A stretch of 64,000 nucleotides of DNA from contig DASXFD010000070.1 in assembly GCA_036489755.1 (NCBI GenBank), positions 248,001 to 312,000 of the forward strand, given 5' to 3'. Under the pieces are notes generated by a model. It was not told the DNA's origin. It did no database searches and saw nothing but the letters and a program-made list of their open reading frames with translations. This stretch comes from JABFXX01 sp036489755 (GTDB lineage: Bacteria > Myxococcota_A > Polyangia > Haliangiales > Haliangiaceae). Each line of letters starts with the position of its first letter. The stretch's first letter is position 1. Shown one piece after another: positions 51,762 through 58,846 of this stretch. The position numbers were made by a program, and so were the translations under genes.

Positions 51762-52966
51762 ACAAGGCGCTGCTCGCACTCGCGTTCGCATTCGGCTGCA
51801 CGACGACGAACCCGGAGCCGAAGTCGACACAGCTCGTCGTCACGATCGGCTCGCCGTCGAGCCTGGGCGACGTCAACAACCGGCTCGACGGCTCGGGCTC
51901 GGGCAACCCGGTCACGATCAGCGTCCAAGCGTACGACGAGAACAACTGTCTCGAGAACGGCTCGGCGTGCGCCGCCGACGGTGGACCGGCGCCCGACTAC
52001 ACGACGTCGCTCGGCGTCTACACGCACTACCTCGGCACGCTCACGCCGTACCTGACGGGCTCGCCGCTCACGACGATCAACATCACACACGGCCAGGCGA
52101 TGAACCAGTCGTTCATGCTGCCGCCGGTCTACGGCCCGACGACGATCTGGCTCGACGACGACAGCTCGGCGGATCCCGAGTTCGTCGCCGGCACGTCGCC
52201 GACGATCTGGTTTCGCGACCCGTTCACCGCGGATCTCCAGCGGCCGACGAACCCTGCGTCGATCACCGCGCTCGACGTCGGCCCCGTCGACAACAAGAAC
52301 ATCACGGTCAACGGATCGCAGTTCGGCTCGAATGGCCGGCTTGTCGTCACGTCGGTGTTCTCGCAGGGCTTCACGGTCGCCGACGTGCAATGCCAGGATT
52401 CGGCCGGCACGCCACCGTGCATGTCGACGCCGTACGGCTTCATGGACGTGTTCTCGTACAGCGCGCCGCAGGACCAGGAGCTCCGCTACATCGTCGAAGG
52501 CGAGGTGATCGACGGCTATGCCGGCGGCGTCAGCGAGTTCGACGGCCTCACCGAGCTCGGCTTCCCGCAGTCGTTCGTCGACGAGGACACGCCCGACGTC
52601 AACCCGGCGCGCGAGCCGCCTGCGGCCGTGTTCGATCCGAGCTGGCTCTCGAACCCGATCATGTTCGAACAGAACGAGTCCGGAATGATCGAGGTCGACA
52701 ACACCGTCGTGTGCCCGCTCGATAGCGACTACACGACGTACAACGAGTGGAAGCTCGATCCGTCCGGCCAGGGTACGGCGGCCATCTGCGGCAACGACGA
52801 CGACATCATCATCGTGGTCACCGCTGGCACCGTCGACATCGATCCAGGCATGCTCGTCGGCAAAACGTTATCGCGCATCGTCGGCAACCTGCGTCCCATC
52901 AATATCGGCTCGTTCAACGCCTGGATCATCTATCCGCGCTCGATGGCGGACATCACGACCCAATAG
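51758..52966 (+). CDS. Lipoprotein with IPT/TIG-like strands, unknown function
   Basis: 402 residues. Lipobox AFGC, then several beta domains: TQLVVTIGSPSSLG..., ITVNGSQFGSNGRLVVTSV (IPT/TIG-like), FSYSAPQDQELRYIVEGEV, and a C-terminal part with VVTAGTVDIDPGMLV. No catalytic motif. ATGA overlap with the 5'-nucleotidase and 7 bp gap to the outer-membrane gene put it in one operon. It could be a surface subunit of the other two proteins. Confidence 0.7.
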   Translation: MNKALLALAFAFGCTTTNPEPKSTQLVVTIGSPSSLGDVNNRLDGSGSGNPVTISVQAYDENNCLENGSACAADGGPAPDYTTSLGVYTHYLGTLTPYLTGSPLTTINITHGQAMNQSFMLPPVYGPTTIWLDDDSSADPEFVAGTSPTIWFRDPFTADLQRPTNPASITALDVGPVDNKNITVNGSQFGSNGRLVVTSVFSQGFTVADVQCQDSAGTPPCMSTPYGFMDVFSYSAPQDQELRYIVEGEVIDGYAGGVSEFDGLTELGFPQSFVDEDTPDVNPAREPPAAVFDPSWLSNPIMFEQNESGMIEVDNTVVCPLDSDYTTYNEWKLDPSGQGTAAICGNDDDIIIVVTAGTVDIDPGMLVGKTLSRIVGNLRPINIGSFNAWIIYPRSMADITTQ

Positions 52967-52973
52967 GAACAGC

Positions 52974-54734
52974 ATGCGTAGATTTGCGAGACTCGTTATC
53001 ACGGCCGTGCTTGTCATCGTGCCAGCCGTCGCGAGCGCCCAGCCTTCCGAGCCGACCGAAGCGAGTGGATCGGACACCGCCGAAACCAAGAAGGGCGTCG
53101 GTGGAGCGCCCGGCGCGGACGCTGTCGACGAGGCGCACGTCAAGGAGCTCGTCGACCGCGAGCTCGCGAAGATCCTCAACGACCGCGCCGCACGCGATGC
53201 CGCCGAACGGGCCGCGCGCGAGGACCAGAACCTGACGTCGACCAGCAGCACGGCCGAGAACCTCACGGGCTCGAGCGGCTTCATGGACACGCGCATCGCG
53301 TTCACGCTGACGAACGAGAACGTGCTCACGTCGCCGGGCGAGACGATCCCGAGCGTGCCGGGCTGGCGGTTCGGCACGCCGAACTCGCTCGGCGTGTTGT
53401 TCTTCGACAACTACGACACGCGCTACTCGGGCTTCGAGACGCTGTCGCACGTCGACGCGTATCGCGACTTCCGCAAGGGTCACTTCGATGCCGAGACGGC
53501 GTTCGTCATGCGCATCAACGAGCTGTCGCAGAGCAACATCAGCCTCTCCGACGACGGCTCGTACATCTCGTTGTCGGACTGGAAGGATCCCGACCACGTC
53601 GACCCGACCCGCGTGACGTTGACCGTGTTCCCGGTGTCGGCCGACCGCTTCCGTCTCGGCTACAGCTATCGCCTGTCGTGGGGTGGTGACCCCGAGTACG
53701 CGCGCGCGAACTCGGCGACGCCGGGTGCCAAGCTCCAGTACGACAACAACATGGGCTACGCGTTCATCGGCGCGAAGAGCGCCGTCATCCTCGACGAGCG
53801 CACCGCCGAGGACAAGTCGGCGCTGGCCGTGCTCGCCGGCGCGGGCATCGATCCGACGCCGATGGTTCGGCTCGAGGTCAACGGCGGCTACTTCGACCGC
53901 GGCTACAACGAGCTGGTCGACGTCGACGACCAAAAGGATCGCCTGTACGGCGCCTCGGCGCAGGTCGCGGTCCACGACGGCATGCCGGTCCAGTCGTCGG
54001 TCGACTACAAGCTCTACCGCTACAACAACGAGCGCGTGACCGGCCTGTTCGACCCCGTGAAGTATCCGGGCGGCCTGTCGTGGCTCGCGATGTCCGAGTT
54101 CACGGTCATGGGCCAGACGCTCAAGGATCCGGACAAGACCGGCGCGACCGACGTCCAAATGGGCATGGCCGGCGACGTCAACGTCCGCGTGATGATCGAT
54201 CGATGGCGCTTCCGGTTCGACGCCAGCTACCGCGACCTCGCGTTCATCTTGCACTCGACTCCGAGCTTGCCGACGTTCGAGGACTTCCCGGCCGACTACA
54301 AGACGTCGCCGGACCTGTTCGCGGCGATCGGCCTCGACCGCAACTGGAACGACTTCCTGACGCTCGGCGTGGTCGCCGGCGTCGACAAGCCGGCCACGTT
54401 GACCTCGCCGGACGGCATCCCGGGCGGCGCCACCGGCGTCGGCGGGACCTCGACCGCGGTCATCTACAACGACAACGTCAACACGATCATCACGATCTTG
54501 CCGACCGCGCAGAGCGCCGTCCCCGAGTACGCGCTCAAGGGCACCGCGAAGATCACGTTCGGCCGGATCTACTCGGCGCTGCTCGAGGTCTTCTACGTCT
54601 ACAACGGCAACCAGACGACCTATCAGCGCGTCGGCTGCACCAACGCCGAAGCGTGTCCGACGCAGCCGTTCCAGTACGTGTTCGGCCAGTTCAACCAGCT
54701 CGGTGTGAACGCGACTCTGCAAGCCCGATTCTGA
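52974..54734 (+). CDS. Outer-membrane beta-barrel protein
   Basis: 586 residues. Signal peptide (1-22, AVASA), a coiled-coil-like acidic stretch (DEAHVKELVDRELAKILNDRAARDAAERAARE is the helical part), then alternating strands with aromatic girdles (FDAETAFVMRINELSQ; FRLGYSYRLSW; SSVDYKLYRYN; RFRFDASYRDLAF) and the C-terminal strand NQLGVNATLQARF with terminal Phe, the usual signal for barrel insertion. Probably a porin-like channel or surface anchor served by the two upstream lipoproteins. Confidence 0.85.
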   Translation: MRRFARLVITAVLVIVPAVASAQPSEPTEASGSDTAETKKGVGGAPGADAVDEAHVKELVDRELAKILNDRAARDAAERAAREDQNLTSTSSTAENLTGSSGFMDTRIAFTLTNENVLTSPGETIPSVPGWRFGTPNSLGVLFFDNYDTRYSGFETLSHVDAYRDFRKGHFDAETAFVMRINELSQSNISLSDDGSYISLSDWKDPDHVDPTRVTLTVFPVSADRFRLGYSYRLSWGGDPEYARANSATPGAKLQYDNNMGYAFIGAKSAVILDERTAEDKSALAVLAGAGIDPTPMVRLEVNGGYFDRGYNELVDVDDQKDRLYGASAQVAVHDGMPVQSSVDYKLYRYNNERVTGLFDPVKYPGGLSWLAMSEFTVMGQTLKDPDKTGATDVQMGMAGDVNVRVMIDRWRFRFDASYRDLAFILHSTPSLPTFEDFPADYKTSPDLFAAIGLDRNWNDFLTLGVVAGVDKPATLTSPDGIPGGATGVGGTSTAVIYNDNVNTIITILPTAQSAVPEYALKGTAKITFGRIYSALLEVFYVYNGNQTTYQRVGCTNAEACPTQPFQYVFGQFNQLGVNATLQARF

Positions 54735-54806
54735 AGAGCCTTTAGGCGTTTTCCGGACGGGTGCGGCTTCTACTCCGGAACGGCCGGGTTAGGCTCGGCA
54801 AGCTCG

Positions 54807-55703
54807 ATGACGGATCCCGCCGCGCCCGTTCGAAGCCTGCCCGCCGCCGTCGCGAGCACGGTCGGCGACGCCGTTCGCGCGGGCGCGAGCTACATCGCGG
54901 ATCTGCTCGCACGAATCGTCAATGGTCTTGGGAACCTCGCGCCGGCCGCGTTGCTCGCGATGGGGTGTCAGGGCCCGACGGTCACGCCGATGCAGTCACT
55001 CGACAACAAGCCCGCCGTCAGCGCGCGTCACGTCGAACCAGTGGCCGACGACCCCAAACCGATCGGCCTGTTCAACGTCACCTTCTATTACGTCATCGGC
55101 GAAGACGAGGTGAAGAAGCCGGCGAACGACAACGCCGCCGGTCAGACGGAGCTCGCCGCGATCGATACCGACCCGCGCGTCACGCTGTACGAGGCGGGAA
55201 CCTGCAAGGAGATCGCGGACGTAAGTCCGGAGTTCGCGACGCAGCTCGCGATCCAGGGCACCGGCAAGCTCAACGACGGCCGCGTCCTCAACATCTGGGG
55301 ACGCTGCGCGTGCGGCCACTCGCCGTGCTTCAAGGTCACCGAAAACCAGTGGGGCACGGCCGGTACCAACCATCCGCTCCAGCCATTCCGCACGGTCGCG
55401 GTCGATCCGAAGGTCGTCAAGCTCGGCTCGTTGCTCTACGTGCCGCTGCTCGAAGGTCGAACGATGCCGGGCCGGCCGCCGTGGGGCGGTTTCGTCCACG
55501 ACGGCTGCGTCGTCGCGGACGATACCGGTGGGCACATCGACGGCAACCGGCTCGACCTGTTCGTCGGCCGCAAAGCCTACTTCCTCGGCTTGTCCGGGAC
55601 CGGCTCGAGCCACGCATGGGCGCGCCACGTTCCGGTCTACGACGGCAGCAAGCTGTGCCAGCGCACCGGCCGGCACGTGTCCCGCAAAACCGGCTCGATC
55701 TAG
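54807..55703 (+). CDS. 3D-domain (double-psi beta-barrel) protein
   Basis: 298 residues. The 3D domain lies at about 195-265: FRTVAVDPKVVKLGSLLYVP, GGFVHDGCVVADDTGGHIDGNRLDLFVG, with the three Asp residues that give the family its name; the fold is that of lytic transglycosylase MltA and related muramidases. The N-terminal 50 residues are hydrophobic (AVRAGASYIADLLARIVNGLG ... ALLAMGC) and end in a lipobox-like LAMGC, so an unusually long signal or anchor. Cysteines in RCACGHSPCF suggest disulphides. Peptidoglycan cleavage is inference. Its stop codon interleaves with that of the convergent lipoprotein. Confidence 0.75.
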   Translation: MTDPAAPVRSLPAAVASTVGDAVRAGASYIADLLARIVNGLGNLAPAALLAMGCQGPTVTPMQSLDNKPAVSARHVEPVADDPKPIGLFNVTFYYVIGEDEVKKPANDNAAGQTELAAIDTDPRVTLYEAGTCKEIADVSPEFATQLAIQGTGKLNDGRVLNIWGRCACGHSPCFKVTENQWGTAGTNHPLQPFRTVAVDPKVVKLGSLLYVPLLEGRTMPGRPPWGGFVHDGCVVADDTGGHIDGNRLDLFVGRKAYFLGLSGTGSSHAWARHVPVYDGSKLCQRTGRHVSRKTGSI

Positions 55704-56134
55704 AAGCTCATCAACGACGCCGCCGAGCCGCTCGGAGTCGGCGCGGGCACGGGAGCCGGCAGCGGCGCGGGTGCCGGGGCAGGCGCTGGCATCGACGGCG
55801 GCGGAACCAACGGCGGCGGCGCGCTGTTCGTGATGATCGGCACGGTGGACTCGATCTCGGCGCTCGAGATCGTCGCGATGAACGCCACGAGGCTCGTGAG
55901 GATCATCGCGACGCCGATGCCGCCGTTGCGCGTGCCGTTGGCACCGCAGCCCGGACCGGGGCTCACCATCGCCTGGCAGTCGGCGGTCGTGGTGACCGTT
56001 GCTTCGAGAACCACGCCGCCGGCCAGCAAGGCACCTTCCGCGATCTCCGCGATCGCGCGGTTCTTGGCACTATGCGGGAAGCAGCCGCCACCGAGCATCG
56101 CGGTGGCGAGGGTCAGAGCGAGTGCGGAACGCAT
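55700..56134 (-). CDS. Small lipoprotein with proline/alanine tail
   Basis: 144 residues. Lipobox GGGC, then SAKNRAIAEIAEGALLAGG..., a Cys pair (ADCQAMVSPGPGCGANGTRN), a hydrophobic segment (IGVAMILTSLVAFIATI) and a tail of Pro/Ala repeats. The pattern (lipobox, small glycine-rich membrane segment, Pro tail) recurs in this lineage without known function. Confidence 0.6.
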   Translation of the reverse strand: MRSALALTLATAMLGGGCFPHSAKNRAIAEIAEGALLAGGVVLEATVTTTADCQAMVSPGPGCGANGTRNGGIGVAMILTSLVAFIATISSAEIESTVPIITNSAPPPLVPPPSMPAPAPAPAPLPAPVPAPTPSGSAASLMSF

Positions 56135-56169
56135 GGCGTCGCCGGAAGTATCACGGACCGCGGGCGGCG

Positions 56170-56883
56170 TCACGGGGGATGCGCAAAGACCCGAGCGGCG
56201 GTGATGTGGCGATCCGCGCGCTGCGCGAACACCACCGCGCCGGCCGGGACCCAGCCGGTGCCGAGCGCGACCGCGACGTGGCCGTGCTGGCCGGGTGCCG
56301 CGACCCGCTCGAGCCGGCGCACCACGCGCTCGGCGACGAGCGTCGCGCCGGCGTTCTCGCCGCTCGGTACGCGGGTCGGCGTGGCGTTCTCCCAAACGGC
56401 AACCCACAGCTCGGCGTCCGCGGGTGCGGTGGCATCGACCGCGAGGCTGCCCGGACTCCATGCGGCGGTCGCCGCGACGTCGCTCTGGACCGGCGCCGCG
56501 GCGATCGCGTCGGCGACGCGGCCGGCTTGCGAGCCCACCATGCCAGCGCCACCGGCGACGACCAGCTCCGGCGTGTAGACCTGACGGTCGCCGAGCGCGC
56601 GGGCGTACTCCTGTTGGCGCGCGGTCCACGCGGCCGTCGCGTACGGATCGGCCCAGCCGAGGTCGTTCCAGTAGTCGACGTGAAACGCGAGCGGCACGAT
56701 CGCGCGGCCGCCCGACTGGCCATCGCGGCCGAGCTTCGCGAGCAGCTGATCGGCGGGCGGGCACGAGCTGCATCCCTGCGACGTGAACAGCTCGATCACG
56801 ACCGGTGCGCCGCTCGCCGGCTTGTCGGCGGACGCCGAGGCGCACGCGGCCAACGCCCCGAACGACAGCGAGAGAGCGCGCAT
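56170..56883 (-). CDS. DUF1223 thioredoxin-fold protein
   Basis: 237 residues. Signal-like N-terminus with AAC (13), then VIELFTSQGCSSCPPADQLL (CSSC motif), FHVDYWNDLGWADP and RQQEYARALGDRQVYTPELVVAG, the standard DUF1223 blocks, and a C-terminal beta domain ending HITAARVF. DUF1223 proteins are periplasmic redox-like proteins of unknown substrate. Spaced 8 bp from the upstream acetyltransferase gene, so probably the last gene of the vertex/aldolase operon. Confidence 0.9.
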   Translation of the reverse strand: MRALSLSFGALAACASASADKPASGAPVVIELFTSQGCSSCPPADQLLAKLGRDGQSGGRAIVPLAFHVDYWNDLGWADPYATAAWTARQQEYARALGDRQVYTPELVVAGGAGMVGSQAGRVADAIAAAPVQSDVAATAAWSPGSLAVDATAPADAELWVAVWENATPTRVPSGENAGATLVAERVVRRLERVAAPGQHGHVAVALGTGWVPAGAVVFAQRADRHITAARVFAHPP

Positions 56884-56891
56884 ATCCGAGC

Positions 56892-57407
56892 TTACGCCGG
56901 CCGCGCGCTCGGGTTACGCAGCACGTAACCGCGGTGCATGAGCCCGGTCGGCGGATACAGCTCGTGGTGGCTGTACGCGAAGCCGGCCTTTTCGAGCACG
57001 CGGCCCGAGCCGAGATTTTCGGGGTGGTGCAGCGCGAACAGCGCACGCGTACCGAGCACCTCGAACGCGTACTCGACGACGCCGCGCGCGGCTTCGGCCG
57101 CGAGGCCGCCGCCCCAGTACGCCGGCATCAGGTAGTAGCCGAGCTCGAGCTCGCCGGGCGTCGGCCGTGGCTTGAGCCCGCAGCAGCCGATGTCGCCGCC
57201 GCCCTGCAGCCCGATCGGCCAGTACGCGAAGCCGTGCTCGCGCTGCGTGGCGAGCTCGCTCGCGAGGCGCGCGGCGATCTGTGCATCGTCGAACGGGCCG
57301 CCGACGTGCGCGGTCACGCGTGCGTCGCCGAACAGCGCGCGCACGAGCGGTAGGTCGTCGTCGCGCCAGGGCCGGAACGCGAGTCGCTCGGTCGGCCGCG
57401 GGATCAT
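56892..57407 (-). CDS. GNAT acetyltransferase (RimJ/RimL type)
   Basis: 171 residues from the ATG at 57407, which overlaps the aldolase stop (ATGA). The layout is RPTERLAFRPWRDDDLP, then GCCGLKPRP, LELGYYLMPAYWGGGLAAEAARGVVEYAF (the acetyl-CoA loop, variant of Q/RxxGxG/A) and HPENLGSGRVLEKAGF. The family acetylates protein N-termini, ribosomal proteins or small amines; the target is unknown. Position between aldolase and DUF1223 suggests a shared regulon. Confidence 0.88.
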   Translation of the reverse strand: MIPRPTERLAFRPWRDDDLPLVRALFGDARVTAHVGGPFDDAQIAARLASELATQREHGFAYWPIGLQGGGDIGCCGLKPRPTPGELELGYYLMPAYWGGGLAAEAARGVVEYAFEVLGTRALFALHHPENLGSGRVLEKAGFAYSHHELYPPTGLMHRGYVLRNPSARPA

Positions 57408-58273
57408 GAGCCGCGGAGCGCGCGCACGATCTCTTCGCGCACGACGTCGGCGAGCTTCGCGCCGCCGGGTGCGATCGTGGCCAGCGAAGCGGGACCCGAT
57501 GCGATCGTGGCCAGCGAAGCGGGACCCGATGCGATCGTCGGGACCGTCGAGTGCGGCGCGGGCGCACACGCCACAACGGGCTTTTGTGCCATCGGCTCGC
57601 CGAGCAGCTCGGCCGCGGTCTCGAGGGCACGATCGGCGGCGCGGCCGATGTTCGCCTTCGCGCGCGCGGCGAGCAGCGGCTGGATCGCGCTGGCGGGCAG
57701 CGGCTCGACGCCGCCGAGCGCCGCCGCGGCGATCGCGATCTTCGCGAGGTGCTCGACGAGCTCGAGCCGGAGCAGCGCGGTCTCGCAGTCCTTGCCCCAC
57801 GCGATCACGCCGTGGTTGCCGAGGATCACGGCGTCGACGAGCTCGCACCACGGCGCGAGCGCGGCCTTCGCGGCATCGCCCGGCTGCGCGTAGGGCAGCT
57901 TTGGAATCTTCGCGCCGAGCGAGACCAGCGCCTCTGCAATGAACGGACGCTCGATCGGATTCCCGCGCGAGCTGCCGATCGCCGTCGCGTTCGGCGGATG
58001 CGCGTGGACCACTGCGCCGACGTCGGGCCGGCGCTCGTAGATGCACAGGTGCAAGCCGAGCTCGCCGAACGCCTTGCCGTGGCCGATCACGCTGCCCTTG
58101 GCGTCGACCTCGATCAGATCGGCCTCGCCGATCAGGCGCTTCGAGGTCGCGGTCGGCGTGGCGATGAAGCGATGGCCATCTCGCGCGCTGACGTTGCCGT
58201 CGTGGTTGGCCACCCAGCCGGCGGCATGCAGGTGGCGCGAGGTGCTCGCGACGGCCGCGCGCAGCTGCTTCAT
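57404..58273 (-). CDS. Class II (zinc) aldolase with microcompartment-type C-terminal extension
   Basis: 289 residues. AraD/FucA fold: NHDGNVSARDG (phosphate loop), GELGLHL (Glu 71), VVHAHPPNATA (His 90, 92) and GNHGVIAWG (His 154) give the zinc site and acid/base residues. FucA-type enzymes end near residue 225; here a linker with duplicated TIASGPASLA units leads to KLADVVREEIVRALR (about 273-287), an amphipathic helix with hydrophobic residues every 3-4 positions, as in encapsulation peptides. Coupled upstream (TGATG) to two microcompartment vertex genes. Likely role: aldol cleavage of a phosphorylated sugar inside a microcompartment. Confidence 0.85.
   Translation of the reverse strand: MKQLRAAVASTSRHLHAAGWVANHDGNVSARDGHRFIATPTATSKRLIGEADLIEVDAKGSVIGHGKAFGELGLHLCIYERRPDVGAVVHAHPPNATAIGSSRGNPIERPFIAEALVSLGAKIPKLPYAQPGDAAKAALAPWCELVDAVILGNHGVIAWGKDCETALLRLELVEHLAKIAIAAAALGGVEPLPASAIQPLLAARAKANIGRAADRALETAAELLGEPMAQKPVVACAPAPHSTVPTIASGPASLATIASGPASLATIAPGGAKLADVVREEIVRALRGS
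57471..57530 (-). repeat. Perfect tandem 30-bp duplication in the aldolase linker
   Basis: Two identical 30-bp copies (57471-57500 and 57501-57530), with a third partial copy beginning at 57531, encode the repeated ten-residue TIASGPASLA linker. A unit of 30 bp keeps frame; identity at DNA level indicates recent duplication. Confidence 0.95.
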
Positions 58274-58545
58274 CACTCGACGTCCACGTGATCGACGATG
58301 CCGACGATCGCGCTGCGGATCGGCACCTGATCGCCCATCTGCAGGATCTGGCGCACGCCGTTGCCTTCGGTCAGCACGATCACCTTGTCGCCGATGCCGG
58401 CCTGCGCGCGATCGATCGCGACGAAGCTCGCGCCGGTGTCCTTGCCGTGCTCGTCGAGCGGCTGCACGACGAACAGCGTCTGGCGCGCGTACGCCGGATG
58501 TTTCACGGCCGCCCACAGCGGGCCGACGACGCGGCAGCACCTCAC
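58273..58545 (-). CDS. Bacterial microcompartment vertex protein (EutN/CcmL family), copy 1
   Basis: 90 residues, the standard pentamer length. GTG at 58545 overlaps the upstream stop as GTGA, giving VRCCRVVGPLWAAVKHPAYARQ, the family start (xxRVxGxVxATxKhPaf). Then TLFVVQPLDEHG, AIDRAQAGIGDKVIVLTEGNGVRQI and the ending SAIVGIVDHVDV. Pentamers close the vertices of the protein shell. Two Cys near the start are unusual. Its stop overlaps the aldolase ATG (TGATG). Confidence 0.92.
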   Translation of the reverse strand: MRCCRVVGPLWAAVKHPAYARQTLFVVQPLDEHGKDTGASFVAIDRAQAGIGDKVIVLTEGNGVRQILQMGDQVPIRSAIVGIVDHVDVE

Positions 58546-58808
58546 GACGTCGCGACTCCATCGACGATACCGACGATCGCCGCATCGACCGGCACGAACC
58601 ACGGGTTGCACGCGAGCGCCGCCTCGCGCGAGCCGACGAGATAGACCAGATCGCCGGGGCCGGCTTGCACGGTGTCGACCGCGGCCTGGAGATCGCCGGT
58701 CGGTTGCTGGTGCTCGTCGACGGGTTGCACGAGCAAGATCTTCGCACCTTCGAGGCCCGACGCTTTGCGCTCGGCCACCACCGTGCCTCGGACGATGCCC
58801 AGGTACAT
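58542..58808 (-). CDS. Bacterial microcompartment vertex protein (EutN/CcmL family), copy 2
   Basis: 88 residues, starting YLGIVRGTVVAERKASGLEG, then KILLVQPVDEHQQPTG, AVDTVQAGPGDLVYLVGSREAAL and AIVGIVDGV. Clearly paralogous to copy 1 but well diverged, so they probably fill different vertex roles. The ATG is 38 bp from the divergent kinase gene, so a short shared promoter region controls both. It is the first gene of the operon. Confidence 0.93.
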   Translation of the reverse strand: MYLGIVRGTVVAERKASGLEGAKILLVQPVDEHQQPTGDLQAAVDTVQAGPGDLVYLVGSREAALACNPWFVPVDAAIVGIVDGVATS

Positions 58809-58846
58809 CGCCGCGGACTATAGCCGGCGCGGAGTACGATGCGAAT

